A DNA stretch of 33,388 nt, taken from Lachnospiraceae bacterium. Lineage in GTDB: Bacteria > Bacillota > Clostridia > Lachnospirales > Lachnospiraceae. The translations under genes were made by a program, and so were the position numbers. The notes under the pieces were generated by a model, which did not search any database, had not been told where the DNA came from, and saw nothing but the letters and a program-made list of their open reading frames with translations. Shown in pieces: positions 15,680 through 24,384 of the stretch; positions within the stretch are counted from its first letter, which is position 1; the number at the start of each line of letters is the position of its first letter. The stretch covers positions 40,081 to 73,468 of the forward strand of contig JAUNOF010000002.1 of assembly GCA_030537215.1 (NCBI GenBank), in the 5' to 3' direction.

Positions 15680-16975
15680 TCAATTTCCGCGCAACACCAT
15701 AGTGAAAACTTCCGCCAAAGGTTCCATGGCATTTTTAACCTCCTCATATGTATTGGTCTGGGCGCCTGCTTCGATTAAGCAGGAACGTGGGCGAAGATGC
15801 ATGTTGTACCGCAGACCTTTCAGATAAATCTTTCTGGTAAATCCCGGATAATAAGCCGCCGCCTTTAGCTGAAGCTGCAAACTGAATGCCAGATTATCCT
15901 CCCGGTTGGGATTCTCCAGGTAGGGGATCGGGCCTTCCGGCGTCTGGCTTAATCCATTAAAAAACATGATCTGAGCTGTGGACTTTCCATTCACTTCCGT
16001 CACCAGGCGGGTTTTCTCACTGACTCCATCCCGGTGCAGGTCGATCACCACCTGAATGGAAGGATTTTCCTCCAGAATGCGGCTGATTCCCTCCAAAGCA
16101 TAGGTGTAAGCCCGGTTCCGGTCCAGCTTTCCGTCCCGTACATCATAAACGGACCGGTCATGATACACAGAAAAGCCCTTCTGCGTCAAAAGTTCTGCCA
16201 GATAATCCCCCACTGCCACAATATTTTCCCCTTCCTTTGAATCCGCAAAAGCCTCCTGGGAATGGGTATGATAGATGAGAATCTGCGGAGCCGCGCTGCT
16301 TTCTGTCTCTAACTCCAACTGGAAATTCCGGCTGAGAAGCTTCCGTGCATCCATCAGGTCCCGACCTGCGGTGGTAGAGGTGTGGACGCTGTAAAAATGC
16401 TTCATCAGAAAATCATAATCCTCCAACTGCGCCAATTGGTAGGTCTGACCTGGAAATCCGGCGCCGGATGCGGCTGCAGGGAAAGAGGGTGCTCCCGAAA
16501 CAGCAGTTCCCTGGGAAACCGCTCCGGAAGAATCGACGCCCGCACCAGACAGCCCTACACCGGTCTCGGCTCCATCGGTATTGCTTTCATTCATCCCTTC
16601 ACGGTCTGTTCCATTCCCGTCCAGTTTCGTCTCCTCGTTCCCATAAAGAGCCAGATATTCATGCTCTTTCCAGAAGGTTTCTGCAGCCTTCGCTGCCCGA
16701 TATGCCGGGTCAGACTCCCCATCCAGTTTTGCCAGATTCCTTTCCCACCCGCTTTGGGGCGGTTCCGGGTAAAACTGGTTCCAGATATGCCGCAGCAAAA
16801 GCTCCCCTGCGTCCCAAACCACATTCTGAAGCTTTGGCATCTCAAGCCCCATCGTCAGACTGGGGAACAATCCCCCGCTCCAGGCCTTTGCCGCCGTCAG
16901 GCAGACAGCTGCTGCAAGCATGATTCTGAGAATCTGTTTCCTTACCAAGGGAAACCGAATTCGCCCATTCTTCAC
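15680..16975 (-). CDS. spoIIP: Stage II sporulation protein P (SpoIIP)
   Basis: SpoIIP is the peptidoglycan amidase/endopeptidase that works with SpoIIM and SpoIID during engulfment of the forespore. The protein has one N-terminal membrane anchor (about residues 15-32), a variable linker and a C-terminal SpoIIP domain with LIYHTHSQEAF, VVIDLHRDGV and CLIEAGAQTNTYEEV, holding the expected zinc His and Glu residues. The region between about 115 and 180 is Gly/Ser/Ala rich and longer than usual. The start is uncertain: GTG at 16975 follows AGGTGG closely, whereas the TTG at 16990, in frame, has no ribosome site. It lies just downstream of gpr and upstream of lepA. Confidence 0.94.
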   Translation of the reverse strand: MKNGRIRFPLVRKQILRIMLAAAVCLTAAKAWSGGLFPSLTMGLEMPKLQNVVWDAGELLLRHIWNQFYPEPPQSGWERNLAKLDGESDPAYRAAKAAETFWKEHEYLALYGNEETKLDGNGTDREGMNESNTDGAETGVGLSGAGVDSSGAVSQGTAVSGAPSFPAAASGAGFPGQTYQLAQLEDYDFLMKHFYSVHTSTTAGRDLMDARKLLSRNFQLELETESSAAPQILIYHTHSQEAFADSKEGENIVAVGDYLAELLTQKGFSVYHDRSVYDVRDGKLDRNRAYTYALEGISRILEENPSIQVVIDLHRDGVSEKTRLVTEVNGKSTAQIMFFNGLSQTPEGPIPYLENPNREDNLAFSLQLQLKAAAYYPGFTRKIYLKGLRYNMHLRPRSCLIEAGAQTNTYEEVKNAMEPLAEVFTMVLRGN

Positions 16976-17007
16976 AAGACCACCTGCCAAAACCCATTAT
17001 CAACAGT

Positions 17008-18150
17008 CTATGCGGTTTCGCCCTTCTTTAGAGCTTCTGGAGCCGCCTTTTTCGGCGGCTCTAATACAAAAGCCAGCTCGATTGCTTCCGAAATCACCTG
17101 ACCAAGCTGCTCCACCTGCGCCTCAATATCCGGCGGCGTCACAAACATCGGCCCAAATTCCGGCTCCAGAAGCTCCCGAATCAGGGCATACTGCTCCTCC
17201 GGCTCCAGTCCGCTTAAATACTGCCCCGTTCCCTTCGTCCCTTTTCCCATCTCCAGCGCCTTCACCATGGCCTCCATGGTATCCTGAACGATCGCCGCTG
17301 CCCCCACCACAGTAGGTACTCCCACTGCAAGCACCGGCACCCCCAGAGTTTCCCTGGTAAGGCCGCTGCGATGATTTCCCACTCCAGAACCAGGCCGGAT
17401 TCCTGTATCTGAAAGCTGTATGGTACAGCCCAGCCGGTGAACACTTCTGGCTGCCAGCGCATCGATGGCAATCACCAGCTCCGGCTTTGTCTCATCCACC
17501 ACGCCTTTTAAGATCTCCGCAGTTTCCATCCCCGTCTGCGCCATCACGCCAGGCGTGATTCCGCTGATCGAGGCCATTCCATGAGACTGCAAAAATCCGG
17601 CTCCATACTGTCCCTCATAATGCCGCGTCACATGAAGGTGCTGCAGCACCCGGGGACCCAGAGAATCCGGCGTCACATACAAATTTCCCAGCCCTACTAC
17701 CAGAACCTTTTTGGCCGATGCCAGCTTTCGGATCTGCTCTGCCAGCTCATCTGCCAGCCTCTTCCGAAAATCCTTACCCTTCTGATCCAGACCTCTGGCC
17801 TCAATGGTCAGATAGGTTCCCATTTCCTTCCCCATGGCCTTCGCACCCTTCTCATTCAAGATCTTTACTTCCGTGATCTTAATCTGCCTCTCCTGGTGAT
17901 ACCATTCCCGCAGTGAAACTCCTTTGATTTCTCCTCCATCACCAGGAAACCGTTCCTTCTCCTCCACCGCTAGGTCCGTCCTCAGTTCCATCCCCATACG
18001 CTTCTGCTTCCTGGCCTGCCCTCCGGCCTTCATTCCACCTGATATCCGCCTTCTCTCACTTCCCCCCTGTACTTTCTGTTTTTTTTCAATTTTTCCCATA
18101 TGTCCCATTTTCTTCATCCCTTCAGCCAATCTATCCAACAATCGTCTCAT
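17008..18150 (-). CDS. gpr: GPR endopeptidase (germination protease)
   Basis: GPR degrades the small acid-soluble spore proteins during germination; it is made as a zymogen in the forespore. The family core starts at LRTDLAVEE and includes VVGLGNLYVTPDSLGPRVLQHL, VIAIDALAARS and the GNHRSGLTRETLGVPVLAVGVPTVV block. The aspartates of the proposed aspartic-type site are present. Ahead of the core is an unusually long, Lys/Arg/Gly-rich N-terminal part (about 55 residues from the ATG at 18150). The open frame extends to 18243, but that ATG overlaps the rpsT -35 and lacks a ribosome site; an ATG at 17997 with AGGAAG upstream is another candidate. The gene is divergent from rpsT and heads gpr-spoIIP-lepA-hemW. 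Confidence 0.93.
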   Translation of the reverse strand: MRRLLDRLAEGMKKMGHMGKIEKKQKVQGGSERRRISGGMKAGGQARKQKRMGMELRTDLAVEEKERFPGDGGEIKGVSLREWYHQERQIKITEVKILNEKGAKAMGKEMGTYLTIEARGLDQKGKDFRKRLADELAEQIRKLASAKKVLVVGLGNLYVTPDSLGPRVLQHLHVTRHYEGQYGAGFLQSHGMASISGITPGVMAQTGMETAEILKGVVDETKPELVIAIDALAARSVHRLGCTIQLSDTGIRPGSGVGNHRSGLTRETLGVPVLAVGVPTVVGAAAIVQDTMEAMVKALEMGKGTKGTGQYLSGLEPEEQYALIRELLEPEFGPMFVTPPDIEAQVEQLGQVISEAIELAFVLEPPKKAAPEALKKGETA

Positions 18151-18236
18151 CTCTTGCCGCCAATCCTTTCCATTATCGATTTCCCCAGAACAGTAACAAA
18201 CACTAATATTTTCCGCAAAATTTCCGCAATTATGTA

Positions 18237-18265
18237 TTGACATCCCCGATGATTTTCGTTATTAT
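18237..18265 (+). promoter_or_regulatory. Promoter of rpsT
   Basis: TTGACA (18237-18242), 17 bases, TATTAT (18260-18265). The -10 area, TATTATAATA, is self-complementary and could also serve the opposite strand towards gpr. The leader of about 80 bases might hold S20 autoregulatory RNA, but no clear structure was identified. Confidence 0.8.
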
Positions 18266-18352
18266 AATATAGTATGTTTAACATTGAACTGTCCGTGTCC
18301 AGACTTTGATGGAGAACACAAAGAAAAACATTGATGAATGGAGGTGCACGAA

Positions 18353-18616
18353 ATGGCAAATATTAAATCTGCAAAGAAAAGAATTTTAGTTAACGAAACC
18401 AAGGCTGCTAGAAACAAGGCTATTCGCTCTAAAGTGAAAACTGCAATCAAGAAGGTAGACGCTGCTGTTGCTGCTGGTGACAAGGCTGCTGCACAGGCTG
18501 CATTAGTTGCTGCTACCGCTGAGATTGATAAGGCTACCAGCAAGGGAGTATACCACAAGAATACTTCTTCCCGCAAGGTATCCCGTTTAGCTAAGGCTGT
18601 TAATGGCATTGCTTAA
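18353..18616 (+). CDS. rpsT: 30S ribosomal protein S20
   Basis: S20 binds 16S rRNA near the body of the small subunit early in assembly. The 87-residue product is short, highly basic and helical, with the family opening MANIKSAKKRI and the ending KGVYHKNTSSRKVSRLAKAVN. GGAGGTG lies 6 bases ahead of the ATG at 18353. Codon use is strongly biased to GCT and AAG, as for a highly expressed gene. It has its own promoter and terminator and is divergent from gpr, as in Bacillus. Confidence 0.98.
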   Translation: MANIKSAKKRILVNETKAARNKAIRSKVKTAIKKVDAAVAAGDKAAAQAALVAATAEIDKATSKGVYHKNTSSRKVSRLAKAVNGIA

Positions 18617-18649
18617 TTTATAGAATTGAAATTTAACCCAATTAAAAAT

Positions 18650-18685
18650 CCCTGTTCCGCAGGTGTGGCGGAACAGGGGTTTTTA
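18650..18685 (+). terminator. Terminator of rpsT
   Basis: A perfect 11-bp GC-rich stem, CCCTGTTCCGC (18650-18660) with GCGGAACAGGG (18668-18678), is followed by a T run from 18680. Confidence 0.94.
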
Positions 18686-18720
18686 TTGTTTCATAGGAAA
18701 GTGCGTCCTATGAAACAATA
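18684..18720. repeat. Perfect 15-bp inverted repeat after the rpsT terminator
   Basis: TATTGTTTCATAGGA (18684-18698) and its exact complement (18706-18720) enclose a 7-base loop. It starts inside the T run of the rpsT terminator and ends 4 bases before the hemerythrin stop codon. There is no T run on either side in the hemerythrin direction, so it is a poor classical terminator. It may be a small mobile or repeated palindrome, or a 3'-end stabiliser for hemerythrin mRNA. Confidence 0.75.
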
Positions 18721-18724
18721 GACC

Positions 18725-19147
18725 CTACAGACGGTCAGAATGATCCCTCATAAAGCGGTATTCTGCTACGGAACGGTCGAAGGTCTTAATGTGGTAATAC
18801 AGCCACTCCGTTACATTTTTATTTACGCTCTCCACAAAAGCCTCTGTTGGACCTTCCTCCTCCTCTAACATCTCATGAAGCTCCTTTACTACCTTCTTCA
18901 GCTCTGCATGCTTCTCCTTATGCTCCTTGATACCAGGATATTCGATCTCCTCCTGAAGCTTTTCCTCGGCAGAAAAATGGTAGTCCGTGTATTCTGCCAG
19001 ATAGTCCAGCATCTTTACTGCACCTACCTTATTTGCATGATCCTCGCAGCTGATCAGAAGAGCATTGATCTTCTCGATCAGCTCCTTGTGCTGCTCATCA
19101 ATCATCTCATTTCCTGTAATTAAAGTTTCATCAAATTTTGCCAGCAT
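18725..19147 (-). CDS. Bacteriohemerythrin
   Basis: A 140-residue four-helix protein that binds O2 at a di-iron centre. All seven expected ligands are visible when numbered from the ATG at 19147: His20, His57, Glu61, His76, His80, His119 and Asp124, in the motifs DEQHKEL, YHFSAEE, EHKEKH and HIKTFD. That start has AGGAGGAG 8 bases upstream; a longer frame from 19186 would place the ribosome site inside the gene. Single-domain forms in anaerobes are thought to bind or scavenge oxygen, or to store iron. It is convergent with rpsT and apparently transcribed alone. Confidence 0.93.
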   Translation of the reverse strand: MLAKFDETLITGNEMIDEQHKELIEKINALLISCEDHANKVGAVKMLDYLAEYTDYHFSAEEKLQEEIEYPGIKEHKEKHAELKKVVKELHEMLEEEEGPTEAFVESVNKNVTEWLYYHIKTFDRSVAEYRFMRDHSDRL

Positions 19148-19321
19148 AGTATTCTCCTCCTGCTTCGTTGTTTCGCTGCTGTTCATGTGCGTTCACAGCA
19201 ACCAGCAAAAATTTTTCTTCGGCAACTTACATTCTAACACTCTTTTTCTCATTAAGCTACAAAATTTCATATAAATTCAAAATTCAAACACATCCTGGCC
19301 GTTCTTCCTGATTTTCCGGCT

Positions 19322-20293
19322 CTAAAACTGCCTGCAGATCAAAAGTTCCACTGCCATACGGTCCTGCAGCCGCCCCTGCTTCACCGCCTCCTCCGTGTCC
19401 ACGCAGAGCTGAACGTAGGAAACCATCTGCTCTCTGGTAAATGCCTTGGCCTGAGGAAGCATTTTTCCTACTACAAAGGGCGGAAGCTTCAGCCGGGAAG
19501 CCATTTCCGGCTTTGCTATCCCCTTCTCCGCCATATCCTTTACCAGCAAAAGCTGATTAAACTGTCTGGCAATCAAAAACAGAATCCGCATAGGCGGCTC
19601 TCTGAGAATCAGCAGATCCTGGTAAAGCTCCATTGCCAGTTTCGTCCTGCGGCTGGAAATGGCAGTCACCATATCAAAAATCTTGTTGCTCACCTGGGTT
19701 GTACAGATGGTCTCTACATCCTGAGAAGTGATCACATCTCGGCCCAGAGTATAACTGATCAGCTTATCCAGCTCTGACCGGATATTCTCCATATCATCTC
19801 CTGTTTTGCTAAGAAGCAGCTCCATGGTCGAACCAGTAATCTTCTTTCCTTCCTTAGCCAAGAGCCCTGCTGCCCACCTGGCGAGCTGGGCCGAATCCTG
19901 ACGATCCAGCTGGGCAGCATAGCCCGCTTTTTTCACTGCCTTATACAGCCGGCTCCGCTTATCTACTTCCGATTCCACAAAAAGCATGCAGGTAGTGTCC
20001 GGCAGATCCGGAAGATATTCCACCAGCTCATCTGCATTGCCCTTGAATAAGCCGCTGTCCTCGATCAGGATCAGCCGCTTTTCGGCAAAGAACGGCATAG
20101 TGTCTGCCAGCCCGATGATTTCTGAAAGATTCAGTCCTTTTCCCTCAAAATAATGATAGTTCATGGTGTCATCCCCAAGAATGGCTTCCTTCAGCTTGTT
20201 CTTATAGCTTATCTTCAGGAAGCCCTCCTCCCCGTATAAAAGATAAACCCGTTTAAATTTCCGGTCTCTGATATCCTGATTCAGCGTCTGCAT
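19322..20293 (-). CDS. holA: DNA polymerase III subunit delta
   Basis: HolA is the clamp-loader wrench that opens the sliding clamp during replication. The 323-residue product has the family layout: an N-terminal AAA-like domain opening with RVYLLYGEEGFLKISYKNKL, then NYHYFEGKGLNLSEI, ADTMPFFAEKRLILIEDSG and a helical C-terminal collar (EPPMRILFLIARQFNQLLLVK). There is no P-loop, as expected for delta. It follows comEC and an alcohol dehydrogenase gene on the same strand; holA close to comEC and rpsT is the usual Firmicutes setting, so the dehydrogenase gene is the unusual neighbour. Confidence 0.95.
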   Translation of the reverse strand: MQTLNQDIRDRKFKRVYLLYGEEGFLKISYKNKLKEAILGDDTMNYHYFEGKGLNLSEIIGLADTMPFFAEKRLILIEDSGLFKGNADELVEYLPDLPDTTCMLFVESEVDKRSRLYKAVKKAGYAAQLDRQDSAQLARWAAGLLAKEGKKITGSTMELLLSKTGDDMENIRSELDKLISYTLGRDVITSQDVETICTTQVSNKIFDMVTAISSRRTKLAMELYQDLLILREPPMRILFLIARQFNQLLLVKDMAEKGIAKPEMASRLKLPPFVVGKMLPQAKAFTREQMVSYVQLCVDTEEAVKQGRLQDRMAVELLICRQF

Positions 20294-20337
20294 CCTATTA
20301 CCATCCTTCTAAACTGCCTGACGATTTTCATCCTCCA

Positions 20338-21522
20338 TCATCTTAAATACGCCATCTGGTAAATCTCAATCATTTCCTTCTTATCCAGCTTCCGGATACC
20401 CGCTAAGGTTCTGGTGCCGAAATTGGTGCATTTTTCTGCCATCTCTTCAAATTTCGACGGTTCCACATCCAACTCCTGTAAGGATACCGGCATTCCCAGA
20501 CTCTGGAAGAAGGACTCGGTGGCCTGGATTCCAGCCAGGGCCGTTGCCATGGGATTCTCAAAATTCATTTCTACATTCCAGACACGTACTGCATACTGAG
20601 CAAACCGATCCACAGCAGCCGGGCATACAAATCTGGCCCAGGAGGCAAACAATGCAGATAATCCGGCTCCGTGGGCGATCCTTGGATACATGCCGGACAG
20701 TTCATGCTCCAGCTGGTGGATCTGCATCAGATATTCCCGCCCCAGACCGGTCAGGCCATTGTGAGATAAGCTGCCTGCCCACATCAAGGTGGCTCTGGCC
20801 TCATAATCCTCCGGATTCTGATCTGCGATTCTGCCTGCCTCGATCACCGATTTCAGCAGTCCCTCTGCGATCCGGTCTGTCAAAGCACTATCCTTCGTCC
20901 AGCCAAAGTACCGCTCCAGGGTATGCATCATAATATCCACCGTCCCGCAGCCAGTCTGGAACTTGCTGACCGTATAAGTCAGCTCCGGATTGCAGATGGA
21001 AAAAAGCGGCTGATGGGTCCAGCTGTTAAAGCCTCTCTTTAATCCGCTTTCTTCATTGGTGATTACTGCCGACTGACTCATCTCGCTTCCAGAAGCCGCA
21101 AGGGTCAGGATCACAGCCACAGGAATATGTTTCACCGGCACAGCCTCCTTCTGGAAGTATTTCCATACATCCGTTTCCGGATTTCCGGCGCCGTCGCCGA
21201 TTGCCTTTGCAGAGTCAATAACACTTCCGCCGCCTACTGCCAGAATCAGGTCCACCTGTTCCTCCAGGCAAAGCTGGATTCCCTTCCGCACCATGCCCAG
21301 CTCTGGATTCGCCTGGACGCCGCCCAGCTCTGTGCAGCAGATGCCGGCCTCATGAAGAGAAGCCTTCACACGGTCTAAAAGACCGGACTGCTTTACGCTT
21401 CCGCCGCCGTAATGGATCAACACCTTGTGAAAACCATACTCCTTTACCAGTTCACCGATCTGTTTCTCTGTGTCCCTTCCAAATATGATTCTGGTTGGGA
21501 TTGTGATGTCAAAATTTTTCAT
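20338..21522 (-). CDS. Iron-containing alcohol dehydrogenase (butanol dehydrogenase-like)
   Basis: A group III, NAD(P)-dependent alcohol dehydrogenase of 394 residues. The nucleotide-binding motif GGGSVIDSAKAIG (97-109) and metal-ligand regions are present: Asp196 and His200 in TVDIMMH, His273 in EHELSG and His284 in AHGAGL. Relatives reduce short-chain aldehydes such as butyraldehyde during fermentation; the exact substrate cannot be read from the sequence. AAGGAGGACACA precedes the ATG. It lies between comEC (67 bases upstream) and holA, splitting a commonly adjacent pair, which suggests a later insertion. Confidence 0.93.
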   Translation of the reverse strand: MKNFDITIPTRIIFGRDTEKQIGELVKEYGFHKVLIHYGGGSVKQSGLLDRVKASLHEAGICCTELGGVQANPELGMVRKGIQLCLEEQVDLILAVGGGSVIDSAKAIGDGAGNPETDVWKYFQKEAVPVKHIPVAVILTLAASGSEMSQSAVITNEESGLKRGFNSWTHQPLFSICNPELTYTVSKFQTGCGTVDIMMHTLERYFGWTKDSALTDRIAEGLLKSVIEAGRIADQNPEDYEARATLMWAGSLSHNGLTGLGREYLMQIHQLEHELSGMYPRIAHGAGLSALFASWARFVCPAAVDRFAQYAVRVWNVEMNFENPMATALAGIQATESFFQSLGMPVSLQELDVEPSKFEEMAEKCTNFGTRTLAGIRKLDKKEMIEIYQMAYLR

Positions 21523-21589
21523 TGTGTCCTCCTTATGTTCCCTAATTTACGTTCTTTTTCTGATTCTCGTCAAATTGTTTCCATGATAT

Positions 21590-24337
21590 CTAGTATACCG
21601 TGAATGATTCTTCTTGTAAATACGTCCAATACCGCAGCTTCTCCCCATCGGTATGAAGAAAAACCGCTCCCTGCTCCCCGGTTCCCAAGATCTCACATCC
21701 AGCCTGTTCCAGCCGTTCCACTGCTTCCCTATGAGGATGCCCATAGGAATTTCCTTTTTGATAAGAGATTACTGCCAGATTCGGCTGTGCAGCATCCAGC
21801 AGCTCTTCACAATTGGAATACCGAGAGCCATGATGGGCTGCCTTCAGAACCTGAATCCGAGCAAGCTGCTCTCCCTGCCGCGCTGCAAGCCTTCGCTCTC
21901 CTTCCTCATCAGCATCTCCTGTTAGCAGCATATGAAAGCTTCCATAATCAACCTGCAGAATCAGAGACTGCTGGTTCCGGTCAGAAGCATCGATCTCCTC
22001 TCCCTTCTGGGGATAAAGGCAGGTCAGCTCACACGTTCCCGCCTGAATCCAATCCCCTGCATCCATATACCAGATCTGCGTCCCCGCCATTACAGCCGCC
22101 TGAATCAGCCGATCATATGCGCTGTCTCCTTTCCCAAGCTCCGGCAGAACAAGATGCCGGATCGTGATTTCCTCACATTCCTCCAAAAGATATCGAAGGC
22201 CGCTGATATGATCTTCATCTCCATGACTGACCAAAGCAAGATCGATCGTCCCGATTCCGCAGGATTTCAGATATGGCTCCAGCCGGTTTTTCCCTAGTTT
22301 TTTCTCACTGGTGCTGCCTCCATCCACCAGGATTACCGCCCTTCCTGGATGCCCTGTTCTTCCCTGAAACACCGCCTTCCCTGCTGTGTCTGCGCCGGAC
22401 TCCTGATTGCAGCTGATCCGGCTATTATTTTTTCTGCCAATCTCTCCGCTGCTTCTTTCACTGATCTCTCCGCCGTTTCCTTCATCAGCCAATTCCATCC
22501 CCCGCATCTGGAGCATTCCGCCCTCACACTGAATCACGATTCCATCTCCCTGCCCTACATCTAAGAAAACAGCATCATATCCCTTTTGACGAAGAGGGCT
22601 CAGACAGATGAAGCAGCCAATCGTCCCTGCAAGCAGCATACCAAATGCAATCCATCCACTTTTTCTTGTTTTTATCTTATCTTTTTTATTTTTTCTCCCA
22701 CTTAACACAATATCTCTGTCATTTTTATGGATTCTATCCCCACTTTCTCCACTCTTTTTCATGATCTCCCTTATTCCAAGAACCATCGCTGTCAAAATCC
22801 CGTAATAAACAGCAATCTGAATCCATTTCGGACGTCCAAAAACAGCCTGACCTCCTGGGAATCGGGCGAAAATCTGGCAGAGCACCTGGTACCACCGCAA
22901 GATATAATGCCCACTTCCCACTGCAGCAGTTCCCAGGGACGGGCTTAAAAAACCGGCAGCAATTCCAAAAAGTCCGGAAAGCACCACATATCCCATCAAG
23001 GGCACCACCAGCAGATTCAAAAAAATCCCGTACACCGGGTACTGAAAGTAATGATACAGTACAATCGGACAGGTCATCAGCTGAACCGATAAGCTGACCA
23101 GCAGTGTTTTCTCCCAGCTCCTATGTACCTTCAAACTCCTGACAAGTTCTTCCCCCAGCAAACCGATTCCCAGTACTGCCCCAAAGGAAAGCTGAAATCC
23201 GCTCTGTCCAATCAGCAAAGGATTTGCCCAGGAAAGCAGCAGCGCTGCCAGGGACAATGCGGAAAGCAGATCATAGGTTCTCCCCAGATATGCTGCCAGA
23301 AAGGATGCCAGCAGCATGATAATCGCCCGGACCGCAGAGCCGGAACCACCTGTCATCACCCCATAGCTGACGATAACCGCACCTGCCGCGCTCCCGGCCA
23401 GACCATACCCCATGCCGGATTTTCGAAGCAGGCGGTATAATCCCATTCCAATCATAGATAAATGCAGTCCGCTGATAGCTAAAATATGAGAGATTCCATT
23501 TTTCTGGTAGAGGTCACGAATCTCCGAATCCATCCCTCCCTTCTCCCCCAGAATTGCAGCCTGGAAAATTCCCCGGTCAGCCGCCCCGCAGATTTGCTCC
23601 AGGATCTGACTGCACCGGCAGCGGAACCGATATAATCCATCAAAATACGGCGAACCCCTTCCGTTCGCTCCTCTGCTTTCCAGCCGGTCTGCAGAAAGTG
23701 ACATAGAAATCCCCTGGGAGCGATAGTATTGTTTAAAATCAAACTGACCAGGATTGCGGGCCGGTTGAAAGCATCCTGCCTCGCCTTCCGCCTCAGCCCA
23801 CTGACCGATCTGAAGTTTCTTGACCGCAGACAAAATCTCTGCCGGTTCCCCTTCTACATAAACCAGAACCTTTCCGTATTCCTGGGTTTCCAGCTCCACT
23901 GCATCAGACCATGTGGTTTCCAGGATGCGGGTCACCTGCCCGGCTATCAGAATCCATTCTCCTTCCTCCGGACAGAACGCTTCCAGACGATTCCACCGTT
24001 CTATCACCCGCCCCATCCGAAAGCACCCGCTTAAAAAAGCGCAGAAAAGCAGAAGTATCCACAAACCACTGTACATACTTCTGCTTTTTCCGCAAATTTT
24101 TCTTTTCCATCCCCAGAAATCGGTCTCGATGGCCGCAGGGAACAAGGCATCAGCAAAGCCTGCTGCTGCCGCAATAACAATCACAATGATTGCAATCAAT
24201 CCTGCTGCAAACACTGCCGCAGCTATTGCTGGAATATGGCTTCCAACTGTCTTTTGATTTCCTCCACTCTCTGCGCACCAGACACATACCTCTCCAAGTA
24301 CGAAGCCAATTGCTGCTGCAAAAAGCGGTCGTTTAAT
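21590..24337 (-). CDS. comEC: ComEC/Rec2 DNA-uptake channel protein, probable ATT start
   Basis: ComEC forms the membrane channel, and probably the nuclease, that brings single-stranded DNA into the cell. Domains in order: N-terminal membrane helices and a DUF4131-type domain, the Competence membrane domain with GISHILAISGLHLSM, and a C-terminal metallo-beta-lactamase domain with SHGDEDHISG and AAHHGSRYSN. Within the last there is a hydrophilic insert of about 60 residues between QCEGG and VILVDGG. The usual first codon would be GTG at 24214, but the frame stays open upstream and reads IKRPLFAAAIGFVLGE, the typical ComEC N-terminus, right after AGGAGG (24346-24351). No ATG, GTG or TTG exists there; ATT at 24337 (or 24340) is the likely start, giving about 916 residues. 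Confidence 0.9.
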   Translation of the reverse strand: MKRPLFAAAIGFVLGEVCVWCAESGGNQKTVGSHIPAIAAAVFAAGLIAIIVIVIAAAAGFADALFPAAIETDFWGWKRKICGKSRSMYSGLWILLLFCAFLSGCFRMGRVIERWNRLEAFCPEEGEWILIAGQVTRILETTWSDAVELETQEYGKVLVYVEGEPAEILSAVKKLQIGQWAEAEGEAGCFQPARNPGQFDFKQYYRSQGISMSLSADRLESRGANGRGSPYFDGLYRFRCRCSQILEQICGAADRGIFQAAILGEKGGMDSEIRDLYQKNGISHILAISGLHLSMIGMGLYRLLRKSGMGYGLAGSAAGAVIVSYGVMTGGSGSAVRAIIMLLASFLAAYLGRTYDLLSALSLAALLLSWANPLLIGQSGFQLSFGAVLGIGLLGEELVRSLKVHRSWEKTLLVSLSVQLMTCPIVLYHYFQYPVYGIFLNLLVVPLMGYVVLSGLFGIAAGFLSPSLGTAAVGSGHYILRWYQVLCQIFARFPGGQAVFGRPKWIQIAVYYGILTAMVLGIREIMKKSGESGDRIHKNDRDIVLSGRKNKKDKIKTRKSGWIAFGMLLAGTIGCFICLSPLRQKGYDAVFLDVGQGDGIVIQCEGGMLQMRGMELADEGNGGEISERSSGEIGRKNNSRISCNQESGADTAGKAVFQGRTGHPGRAVILVDGGSTSEKKLGKNRLEPYLKSCGIGTIDLALVSHGDEDHISGLRYLLEECEEITIRHLVLPELGKGDSAYDRLIQAAVMAGTQIWYMDAGDWIQAGTCELTCLYPQKGEEIDASDRNQQSLILQVDYGSFHMLLTGDADEEGERRLAARQGEQLARIQVLKAAHHGSRYSNCEELLDAAQPNLAVISYQKGNSYGHPHREAVERLEQAGCEILGTGEQGAVFLHTDGEKLRYWTYLQEESFTVY

Positions 24338-24384
24338 AATGATTTCCTCCTGTTGTCCAACTTAAAAAGAATCCTTCTGCTGCC

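Noticed and set aside
17040-17061. GAGCCGCC/GGCGGCTC hairpin near the gpr 3' end
   Set aside because: It lies inside the gpr coding sequence (LEPPKKAAPEA) and is not followed by a T run in the gpr direction, so it is not called a terminator.
16382-17315. Long plus-strand frames over spoIIP and gpr
   Set aside because: They are antisense shadows of well-recognised genes, rich in Pro, Ser and Arg, without ribosome sites.
18151-18243. Longer gpr start at 18243
   Set aside because: That ATG overlaps the rpsT -35 region and has no ribosome site; the extra residues do not resemble GPR.
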